Origin: Schistocerca nitens
Lineage: Eukaryota > Arthropoda > Insecta > Orthoptera > Acrididae
Direction of reading: 5' to 3'
Assembly (NCBI RefSeq): GCF_023898315.1
Contig: NC_064616.1
Coordinates: 530,739,102-530,803,101 of the forward strand
Length of the DNA: 64,000 bases
The notes under the pieces were generated by a model. It ran no database searches and was not told the origin of the DNA. It saw nothing but the letters and a program-made list of their open reading frames with translations. Every line of letters begins with the position of its first letter. Position 1 is the first letter of the stretch. This document shows, in pieces, positions 21,656-30,468 of this stretch. The translations under genes and the position numbers were made by a program.

Positions 21656-22204
21656 AATACTGGGATCCACATATTCTGGGAAAAATTAAAGTCAACGACC
21701 TCGTGACATGAGCAAAAGTCGAATCCTGCTGTATGAAATGAACCCTGGGCATCGGGAAGACAGTGCCTTCAAGACTGGCTTACGTGTTAAACAAAGAAAT
21801 CTTCTTCATAGGAGATCTCAGAATGCAGATGCTCCTGCCAAACACCGACGTGTACAAAAGCTTACACCTAATACTCATAGAAGATCATCACTCTATCTGG
21901 AATAGCTTCTAGTCAACCAACTCCATAATGACGGAAAAGTGGAAACGGGCAACACCATAAACCCTAACATATAGCAACATGATAAAAACGAGGATCAGAG
22001 AAATGTTACTCAGTTTTCATTTGTATTTGTTTTACATTGTGCACATTTTCATTAATAATATATCTAGCAGGGGAGAAGGCTTCAGTCATCAGCTGATCAT
22101 TGTTTGGTTTCGTTCATCAGTGGAAGTCAGTGCAACATCTGAAAGTCTTATTTGCTTATTTGTGGTGAAATGTGAAAGTGTTATGGACTAGTTTCGAAAC
22201 CTCT

Positions 22205-22455
22205 CTTGCCATTAAAAAGAGTGAGATGAGTGAGATATGATACCAGGCACCACGCTCATTAAACTGTGTGCAACAGAGTTAATAAACGCTAATTTTGGGC
22301 TCAGAAATGGTTCAGTGGGGAAGGAGGGGGCGAGTAATCACATCGTTTCCTGAATTATGCAGTGGGTGACTAATTATAGAATTCCTGAGTTTATTGGCTC
22401 AAACGGATTTCGTTAAAAGCATCATTAATTAATTCAGTAAAAGTTAATCCACCTG
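22205..22455. repeat. Dispersed non-coding repeat R1, copy 1
   Basis: About 250 bp match 36888-37172 in the same orientation with many substitutions: shared phrases are GCCATTAAAAAGAGTGAGA / GCTATTAAAGAGAGTGAGA, ATGATACC...CACGCTCATTAAA versus GATCATGCTCATTAAA, GAGTAATCACAT, CTTAATTATGCA-type, and ATTCCTGAGTTTATT. No coding region. It could be a diverged LTR or untranslated region of a transposon; the flanks are not recognisable. Confidence 0.65.
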
Positions 22456-23163
22456 CAACAAGTATAATAATTAACACAAAGAAGATAAAACTGAAAGGCC
22501 TTGTGGTTGGAAAAGTTAGAGATGGAAAGCACATGATGGTAACTACAGCTCTCTAACATATAACATTTTAACGGACTCAAATCCGTGACTCGACAAGAGT
22601 GACTGCCTTCATGCTTGGAATATAAGTGAAGTTGTTGAGCAAATTTGGTCGGGTAGAACCTAAACATGATGTTATTAAGGCTTATTAAATTCATTGAGAC
22701 CTATATTGCGGTGCTTTCAGCAAATCTTGCTATCGTTGGGATATGAATGTGCTGGCTGTGGGAGGTGCCGATGGCTCGCTATATGCACCTGTTGTGCGCG
22801 CTGCTGCTGCTGCATCGTCCAAAATTCTGCTGGGCGAAGTCTCCGCCTGAAACGTTCTGACCGGAGAGTGTCCCAGCTGTGTCTGGAGCCCAAAGTGTCT
22901 CTACCGAATGTGAAATCAATGGGTGAAAACCATAACAGTATAAGTGACATTTTTTGCAAAACTGAGTTAAGTGCACTTTCGACCACGAAACAAGGGATAC
23001 TTATCAGTGGCACAAAGATGCAGGTGCCTACTGTTAACGTTTGCCATCTATCGGCATGTGGTATAACTACATTTATCGAATCACAATCGATAGGCAGTGT
23101 CAGGACGCTACTAGCAAACAACATGGCGACGCTCCAAAGAATTGCGATTTAGGCTCTCAATTA
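22456..23163. other. Sequence upstream of the GGQNRN-family pseudogene
   Basis: A locally GC-richer segment (22740-22880) holds a small CTGCTGCTGCTG run near 22800. No coding similarity is recognised on either strand, although a 135-codon minus-strand frame is open (22717-23124). The location just upstream of the likely first exon would fit a promoter or 5' untranslated region, but no core promoter element can be supported. Confidence 0.35.
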
Positions 23164-23822
23164 ATGACGAAATCTCGATCTGAAATGAGTAGTTCTACCT
23201 TTCAAAGTATTCAGTGTCGTTCAGAAACGACTGATGAAGATTTATCAGATGATGATTCAGTCGCAGACGAAGATTATGTTCGTCTTCAAGGTAACTAAGG
23301 CTCAAGCATTTTGTGTAACATTTTAGTGACTACGTAAGGTTTTGTTTAGAAATGTCTTAAACTATTTTTTAGTATATAAGCACATATCAAACTAGCAGAA
23401 CAACTTCTCCTTACTGTAAATAAAAATTATGTTCCACTTTAAAAATACAGTCACGAAAATATTGTCACTTGTACCGGTACGTCACTGAAATGCTTAACAT
23501 CTTTCAGGTATGTTAGCATTAACACAATTACATTCACCAAAACGATGAGATTATTTTGGTAATTTTATGTATGAAACTCATTTTTATGTAGATATTTGCT
23601 TTATTTCGATGCTTCAATTGCGTATTTCCTTTTCTATCCACATTCATCTTCTTCCGATGAAAACCCCAAACAATAAAAAATCCATAACACAGTTGAAAAG
23701 TTGTGCGTAGAAACCCCTCATGAAGAAACTCAAGAAAACATTGTTTCAAAAAAGAGAAAATGAACATGGAGTCATGGAAAGTGAATGAAAGAAAACGCAT
23801 AACAAGCCTGGGACAAGAATAT

Positions 23823-24029
23823 ACAGGCCGGCCGGAGTGCCCGAGCGGTTCTAGTCGCTACAGTCTGGAACCGCGCGACCGCTACGGTCGCAGGTTCGAA
23901 TCCTGCCTCGGACATGGATGTGTGTGATGTCCTTAGGTTAGTTAGGTTTAAGTAGTTCTAAGTTCTAGGGGACTGATGACCTCAGCAGTTAAGTCCCATA
24001 GTGCTCAGAGCCATTTGAACCATTTGTAG
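23823..24029 (+). mobile_element. tRNA-derived SINE (family A) in the GGQNRN pseudogene
   Basis: Full-length head GGCCGGCCGGAGTGCCCGAG, GCGACCGCTACGGTCGC hairpin, B box GGTTCGAATCC, and tail ending CATTTGAACCATTTG. Short direct repeats AAGAATAT flank it (23815-23822 and 24030-24037). It separates the NERKR segment from the CWTLTEE segment of the host pseudogene, so it arrived after that gene copy was in place. Confidence 0.9.
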
Positions 24030-24152
24030 AAGAATATGCATCTACAACAGGAAAAAATTACGCATGCAAGAGTCATGCAGCCATTTCAACGTATCTCCTC
24101 ATATGAATGTTGGACTTTAACAGAAGAAAGGCGAAGAACTATCCATGAAGAG

Positions 24153-24217
24153 TTTTGGAAAACTGGTTCTTGGCACCAAGAACCAGTTTTGGAAAACTGG
24201 TTCTTGGCACCAAGAAC
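24153..24217 (+). repeat. 34-bp tandem duplication of a hairpin unit
   Basis: The unit TTTTGGAAAACTGGTTCTTG... of 34 bp at 24153-24186 is repeated immediately at 24187-24217 (31 bp of the second copy). Each unit contains CTGGTTCTTGG and CCAAGAACCAG, an 11-bp perfect inverted pair around CA. Because 34 is not a multiple of 3, the duplication shifts the reading frame of the surrounding pseudogene by one base, which is just the frame change seen between the segment ending FWKTGSWHQE and the segment that resumes after it. Confidence 0.85.
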
Positions 24218-25764
24218 AAACATCCTTCATAGTAAAATGTGTTTCAACTACCAAACCGAGACGTCCAAAACAAAACTGTAAGAAGTCAAAAACACAAACT
24301 ACTGTCATTATCCTGGATGGTAATCGAGTGTGTAAGGAGTTCTTCCTGAAGACATTAACTATAAGCAGTCGCAGGTTTACCACAGCTGCATTATACAAGA
24401 GTGGAAGGCCTATCTCCGGTTGATCAATGTGGTAAACATGCTCCTGGAGATAAAGTACCAGAAGATCGCCTCACTACTGTAGGGAACCACATAAAAAGCT
24501 TTCCTAATTACACAAGTCACTACTCTCATAAACATAATCCTCACAGGAAATACCAGTCGCCAGAGTTATCTGTCTCAAAAACGTATATGCTTTATACTAA
24601 GAAGTGTGAGGAAAAAAACATTATGCTAGTGAAGGCCTGCATTTACCGTAAAGTGCTCAATTCAGAATTTAATCTATCATTTTATAAGCTAAGGAGTGAC
24701 ACCTGCAATGCTTGTGACCGATTAGAAAATTTAATCGAAGCAGAGGTAGATACCAATAAAATTAACAATCTAAAGCTGGAGAAAGAGCTTCACCTAAGGA
24801 AAGATGAGTAAGGAAGAGTCGCTAAGAAAGGAGATAAACGAGTACATAAGTCAAAAGAAGGCTCAACACATGTACTTACTTTCGACCGTGAAAAAACATT
24901 GCCAACTCCAATGCTAACAACCAATGTTATTTACTACAAGAGACAGCTCTGAACATTTAATCTTGCAATACATGACTGTAGAACAGATCATGCTTTCATG
25001 TGTACTTGGCCTGAAAATACTGCCTCACATGGACATCCAGAAATTGGTTCTTGCTTACTGAATTATGTAAGGTCATTGCCATCTGTTATTAAACAAGTTA
25101 TTGCCTACAGTGATAGTTACGGTGGGCAAAACAGAAATCAAATAATCGGCCGATTTTGGCTCTATATTGTCGCTCATAGTTCTACTGAAATTGTTGATCA
25201 TAAGTTCCTCCTACATGGACAAAGTTACCTTGAAAATGATGCTGAATTTTATCACATTGAGAGGAAGAAAAAGCAAACCCAGTTTATATTTGTGCCATAG
25301 GATTGGATGAAGCGTGTAGAAAATGCAAGGGTGACATTTCATATGAAAGAATTGAAGCAAGGTGATTTCCTATCTACAGAACCAATTGCAAAACTCCTCA
25401 TCATCAGAAAAAAAGACACTGAGATGCAAAAGGTTAACTGGTTGGCACTGACATGGATGTAATAGAGAAAAGCTGAACCAAAACCTTTCTTCATCAAGGA
25501 GACATTGAATTAAGACATACAATTTCGAAAAGTAAATCTCGCCCATCCATGAAGGCCTGGAACAATACCTGAACAACTTCCACTATTTCGACTTGGACCA
25601 GCATATGTAAAGCAAGAAAAAATTTATGACTTGAGGTCGTTGTTACAGTTTATTCCTCAGTGTACCAAAACTTCCATAAGATTCTTCCATAAGGGTATTC
25701 TTACTAGAAAGAGCAGATAAGCAGTTGTTTGAATCCCACTTAGTAAATTAATCGACTTCATTTA

Positions 25765-27796
25765 CTTCCGGTACGATGGACGTGGAAGAATTATGGGCAA
25801 ATTTTAAACACATTGTAAATCACGCATTGGACAAGTATGTGCCGAAAAAGTGGGTTATGGACGGAAAAGACCCACCGTGGTTTAACAGCGCAATTCGGAG
25901 AAAGCTCAGGAAGCAAAGGCAGTTGCACTCGCGGTACAAGAAAGATCGGGAGAATAAGTACAAGCAAAAGTTAGTAGAGATTCGTGTTGCTGTAAAAAGA
26001 GCGATGCGCGAAGTATTCAACCACTACCACCGTCATATCTTAGCAAAAGATCTTGCTGAAAACCCAAGGAAGTTCTGGTCCTACGTAAAATCGGTAAGCG
26101 GGTCGAAGACTTCCATCCAGTCACTCACTGATCAGTCTCGCCTGGCAACGGAAGGCAGCAAAACGAAAGCTGAAATTTTAAATTTAGCATTTGAGAAATC
26201 TTTCACGCAGGAGGATCGTACAAACATACCGCCGTTTGAGTCTCGTACAGATTCCCGTATGGAGGACATAGTGATACATATCCCTGGGGTTGTGAAGCAG
26301 CTGAATGGGTTGAAAATAAATAAATCGTCAGGTCCTGATGGGATTCCAATTCGGTTTTACAGAGAGTACTGTACTTCACTGGCTCCTTACTTAGCTTGCA
26401 TTTATCGCAAATCTCTTGCCCAACGTAAAGTCCCGAGCGACTGGAAAAGAAAACGCAGGTGACGCCTGTATATAAGAAGGGTAGATGGACGGATCCTCAA
26501 AATTACAGACCAATATCCTTAACATCGGTTTGTTGCAGGATTCTCGAACATATTCTCAGTTCGAATACAATGAATTTCCTTGAGACAGAGAAGTTGCTGT
26601 CCATGCATCAGCACAGCTTTAGAAAGCATCGCTCCTGCGAAACGCAACTCGCCCTTTTTTCACATGATATCTTGCGAACCATGGATGAAGGGTATCAGAT
26701 GGATGCCATATTCCATGACTTCCGGAAAGCGTTTGACTCGGTGCCCCACTGCAGACTCCTAACTGTTGTACGAGCATATGGGATTTGTTCCCAATTATGT
26801 GAGTGGCTCGAAGACTTCTTAAGTAATAGAACCCAGCACTTTGTCCTCGATGGTGAGTGTTCATCGAAGGTGAGGGTATCATCTGGAGTGCCCCAGGGAA
26901 GTGTGGTAGGTCCGCTGTTGTTTTCTATCTACATAAATGATCTTTTGGATAGGGTGGATAGCAATGTGTGGCTGTTTTCTGATGATGCTGTGGTGTACGG
27001 GAAGGTGTCGTCGTTGAGTGACTGTAGGAGGATACAAGATGACTTAGACAGGATTTGTGATTGGTGTAAAGAATGGCAGCTAACTCTGAATATAGATAAA
27101 TGTAAATTAATGCAGATGAATAGGAAAAAGAATCCTGTAATGTTTGAATGCTCCATTAGTAGTGTAGCGCCCGATACAGTCACGTCGATTAAATATTTGG
27201 GCGTAACATTGCAGAGCGATATGAAGTGGGACAAGCATGTAATGGCAGTTGTGGGGAAGGCGGATAGTCGTCTTCGGTTCATTGGTAGAATTTTGGGAAG
27301 ATGTGGTTCATCTGTAAAGGAGACCGCTTATAAAACACTAATGCGACCTATTCTTGAGTACTGTTCGAGCGTTTGGGATCCCTATCAGGTCGGATTGAAG
27401 GAGGATATAGAAGCAATTCAGAGGCGGGCTGCTAGATTTGTTACTGGTAGGTTTGATCATCACACGAGTGTTACGGAAATGCTTCAGGAACTCGGGTGGG
27501 AGTCTCTAGAGGAAAGGAGGCGTTCTTTTCGTGAATCGCTACTGAGGAAATTTAGAGAACCAGCATTTGAGGCTGACTGCAGTATAATTTTACGGCCGCC
27601 AACTTACATTTCGTGGAAAGACCACAAAGATAAGATAAGAAAGATTAGGGCTCGTACAGAGACATATAGGCAGTAATTTTTCCCTCGTTCTGTTTGGGAG
27701 TGGAACAGGGAGAGAAGATGCTAGCTGTGGTATGAGTTACCCTCCGCCACGCACCGTATGGTGGATTGCGGAGTATGTATGTAGATGTAGATGAAA
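25765..27796 (+). pseudogene. Jockey/CR1-type LINE, near-intact RT region, plus strand
   Basis: Frame one (25776-26462) carries the RT N-terminal linker: WANFKHIVNHALDKYVPKK, PPWFNSAIRRKLRKQRQLH, FWSYVKSVSGSK, LNGLKINKSSGPDGIP. A one-base shift in the AAAAGAAAA run at about 26444-26452 moves to frame two (26459-27676): YKKGRWTDPQNYRPISLTS, HDFRKAFDSVPHCRL, SGVPQGSVVGPLLFSIYIND, the catalytic box LFSDDAVVY (both Asp intact, Ala replaced by Ser), LNIDKCKLMQM, KYLGVTLQSDMKWD, RPILEYCSSVWDPYQ and ARTETYRQ, then TAA. The 3' untranslated region ends GTATGTATGTAGATGTAGATG at about 27796. The endonuclease half is missing. The best-kept copy of this LINE family in the window. Confidence 0.85.
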
Positions 27797-28394
27797 CGTG
27801 TCCAGATAACTTCACAATCACACTCTACTTCGACCTCAGTAAACACAATATTTTTGTCAACTGCAATGATGACACCACCTCCTACAGTGTTTAATCTGAC
27901 TTTCCGATACACGTTCCAACCCTCACTAAATATTTCAGAACTTCCTATCTCAGGGTTCAGCCAGGTCTCAGTCCCGAGAATAATTTGCGCGCCACACGCT
28001 TCCTGGAGGGCTGTAAATTCAGGAACTTTATTCCGAACACTATGAAAATTTGCTGCTAATATCTTGATAGCTGAAGTGTCTGTATACTGAGCGCGTCGTG
28101 ATTTGCCTGCCTGCACGTTGACTGGTGAGTGTTCATCAGGACACCTTGCACTACTGCCTATCCTAAAAAAAACCCCATGTGCACGCCACAAGTACTCTGC
28201 TACCCGAGTAGCCGCTTCCTTTTTGTAGTGCACCCCTGACCTATCTAGGGCGTCCTACGATTCCCCACCCAATAGCGCAAGTCTAGAAATCTGCAGCCAA
28301 GACCGTCACAAAGTCGACGAAGCCTCTGGTTGAGACCCTCCACTCGGCTTCAAACCAAAGGACCCCGATCCACTCTGGGAACGATCATATCATA
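27797..28394 (-). pseudogene. Jockey/CR1-type LINE endonuclease (N-terminal part), minus strand
   Basis: The minus-strand frame at 28233-27721 contains the start of an APE-type endonuclease: IKILAANFHSVRNKVPEF, QIILGTETWLNPEIGSSEIF (catalytic Glu in TETW), then VYRKVRLNTVGGGVIIAVDK. Upstream lies typical pre-ORF2 sequence to 28394, where a Tc1 element is inserted. The sequence stops abruptly at 27796, where the tail of the plus-strand LINE begins; the two therefore meet 3' end to interior. Probably the plus-strand LINE inserted into an older minus-strand one and the rest was deleted. Confidence 0.78.
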
Positions 28395-29842
28395 TACACA
28401 CATCAAAAAAAGTTTTGCATCAGCCTGGTTCCAAGAACTCCTGGAGATACACGTTGACTGTGGATATTGTATCACAGACACAGCCCCTTTGACTGCACAG
28501 AGATGTCACTAAACCCGCCCAAAGATGTAAACAACCATGCATGAGCAGCGCCTATTAGACGGAGGGGTCCAACAGCCGATCAATTCCAGTGATTCCACCA
28601 GGAAGGAGGTACACGGCTCGTGCTGTCTGTAGTTCAACCATGCCTACACGGTCAATACCGCAGTTAGATCGCGTCCGCATGCTTACTTTGTGCCAGGAGG
28701 GGCTCTCAACAAGGGAAGTGTCCAGGCGTCTCGGAGTGAACCAAAGTGATGTTGTTCAGACATGGAGGAGATAGAGAGAGACAGGAATTGTCGATGACAT
28801 GCCTTGTTCAGGCCGCTCAAGGGCTACTACTGCAGTGGATGACCACTACCTACGAATTATGGCTCCGAGGAACCCTGACACCAACGCCACCACGTTGAAT
28901 AATGCTTTTCGTGCAGCCACAGGATGTCATATTACGACTCAAACTGTGCGCAATAGGCTACATGATGCGCAACTTCACTCTCAATGTCCATGGCGAGGTC
29001 CATCTTTGCAACCACAACACCATGCAGTGCAATACAGATGGGCCCAACAACATGCTGAATGGACCGCTCAGGAATGGTATCACGTTCTCTTCACCGGTGA
29101 GTGTCACATATTCCTTCAACCAGACAATCGTCGGAGACATGTTTGGAGGCAACCCGGTCAGGCTGAACGCCTTACACGCTGTGTCCAGCGAGTGCAGCAA
29201 GGTGGAGGTTCCCTGCTGTTTTGGGTTGTCATTATGTGTGGCCGACATACGCCGTTGGTCGTCATGGAAGGCGCTGTAACAGCTGTACGGTATGTGAATG
29301 CCATCCTCCGAATAATAGTGCAACCATATAAGCAGCATATTGGTGAGACATTCGTCTTTCCCCTTGTGCACATCTTGTGAATGACTTCCTTCAGGATAAC
29401 GAAATCGCTCGACTAGAGTGGCCAGCATGTTCCCCAGACATGAACGCTATCGAATATGCCTGGGATAGATTGAAAAGGGCTGTTTATGGACAACGTCACC
29501 CACCAACCACTTTGAGGGATCTCCGTCGAATAGCCGTTGAAGAGTGGGACAACCTGGACCAACAGTGCCTTGATGCACTTGTGGATAGTATGACACGACA
29601 AATACATGCATGCATCAATGCAAAATGACGTACTACTGGCTATTAGAGGTACCGGTGTGTACAGCAATCTGGACTACCACCTCTGAAGGTCTCGCTGATG
29701 GTGGTACAACATGCAATGAGTGGCTTTCATGAGCAATAAAAAGGGCGGAAATGACGTTTATGTTGATCTCTGTTCAAATTTTCTCTACAGGTTCTGGAAC
29801 TCTCGGAACCGAGATTGTATTAAACTTTTTTTGATGTGTGTA
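28395..29842 (+). mobile_element. Tc1-like element with a dead transposase
   Basis: Inverted ends of about 25 bp: TACACACATCAAAAAAAGTT (28395) and its complement ending GTGTGTA (29842), with TA on both sides and further similarity inwards (TGGTTCCAAGAACTCC versus GGTTCTGGAACTC). The transposase starts at 28640 (MPTRSIPQLDRVRML); it has the helix-turn-helix region with RRLGVNQSDVV, an in-frame TAG at 28772-28774, then NTNATTLNNAFR, VRNRLHDAQLHS and the FTGECHIF segment where the first catalytic Asp is replaced by Gly. After YKQHIGETF the second Asp box is deleted and the frame changes near 29375; SPDMNAIEYAWDRLKR retains the third catalytic Glu. It cannot catalyse its own movement. Confidence 0.88.
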
Positions 29843-30382
29843 TATGTCGTTCAAATGTAAAACTTTGTATAAATCTATTGTTTCATGTTGTATTACCTGT
29901 GGCTTTATATTAACACTGAAATGTTTAAGGTCGTTTTTCTCAGAATAAACTCGATGCTGCTTATACCATTATGATTTTCACCCATTCAAATGTGAAGTGA
30001 CTCTGTTAGCAAACACATTCCAAAGTGTCCCCTCTGCAAGCAGAGTCGTAAGTGACTCTACTCAGAGCTGAATCCGAAGTGAAGCGTGAGTGCGTCAGCT
30101 CTTCAGATGTTTCCCACATCTCAAGCAGCACAAATCAGAAAATAATGCTGTACACCCACGACCTTAGGTGAAAAGCTGCCCTTCTAGTCAAATGTACTGT
30201 TCCTGAAACTTAGGTCTAAAAATTTTACACTCAATATTCCCGACAATCCAGATGTCATTTACAGAATTCTCTTTCTATCAGGGAAACGTATAGCATCAGT
30301 ATTTAGCAACAAAATGTTACAGTGTGCACCTGGTCGATAATGTCTCTCCAGCAAGCGAAAGAGCACAATGATCGGCTATCTA
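29843..30382. other. Spacer without recognised genes
   Basis: AT-rich to neutral composition, no recognisable frame. It follows the right end of the Tc1 element. I could not establish whether the interrupted minus-strand LINE resumes here. Confidence 0.4.
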
Positions 30383-30468
30383 CAGCATCCATCCCTAACC
30401 CCCCCCCGCCCCCCTCTTCCCCCCAGCATCCATCCCTAACCCCCCCCCCCCGCCCCCCTCTTCCCCCA
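30383..30468. repeat. C-rich tandem duplication (two 41-44 bp units)
   Basis: CAGCATCCATCCCTAACCCC... occurs at 30383-30423 and again at 30424-30468, each followed by a C run and CGCCCCCCTCTTCCCC. The complementary strand carries four or more G runs of at least four, a pattern that can form a G-quadruplex. The C-run lengths differ between units, consistent with slippage. Confidence 0.85.

Larger units (their letters stand above)
18920..21995 (+). pseudogene. Non-LTR retrotransposon (endonuclease-RT type), decayed, split by three SINEs
   Basis: Coding traces run collinearly on the plus strand: end of the APE-type endonuclease (about 18990-19090), linker QPWFNKVCYDERRKTL and KVLIKKKKADYM (about 19380-19540), RT fingers LFKDKGETFNLDLYKGISLENTSFKIF (19920-20010), NQFGSRIRRRTPHALKCL (20060-20110), the segment EVLQGDSVTPTLF (about 20600), then the catalytic region YVDDMVIGS (about 20695-20725), thumb LNRLTPWAVDSNIQTNLSKS, KERATTALKVI, and a C-terminal part IWEKLKVNDL to about 21995. 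Stops and frameshifts are frequent. Inserts at 20163-20393, 21076-21395 and 21414-21655 interrupt it. The clade is not assigned; YVDD in place of FADD is notable. Confidence 0.75.
23164..25690 (+). pseudogene. Decayed gene of an uncharacterised conserved family (GGQNRN motif)
   Basis: A probable first exon at 23164-23290 (MTKSRSEMSS..., acidic SETTDEDLSDDDSVADED) ends at a consensus splice donor, CAAG|GTAACT. A second long exon follows: VNERKRITSLGQEY (about 23780-23822), a SINE insertion, then ECWTLTEERRRTIHEEFWKTGSW (24095-24175), RVCKEFFLKTL (24327), KHAPGDKVPEDRL (24432), HYSHKHNPHRKY, NLSFYKLRSDTCNACDRL (24670-24730), LHLRKDE, LTFDREKTLPTPM (24880), YYKRQL, YSDSYGGQNRNQIIGRFWLY (25100-25170), VDHKFLLHGQSYLENDAEF, DWMKRVENAR, FLSTEPIAKLLIIRKKDT and LLQFIPQ (25640). 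Stops at 24809, 24951 (probable Trp to TGA) and 25298 (probable Gln to TAG), plus a frameshift near 24400, disable it. I know this family as multi-copy in arthropods and cnidarians with no established function; whether it is mobile is uncertain. Confidence 0.75.

Noticed and set aside
22717..23124. A minus-strand 135-codon frame as a host gene
   Set aside because: No recognisable motif, no start context, and the region is more plausibly the upstream part of the GGQNRN gene.
23164..25690. An intact host gene
   Set aside because: At least three in-frame stops, two frame changes and a SINE in the coding region show that this copy is dead.
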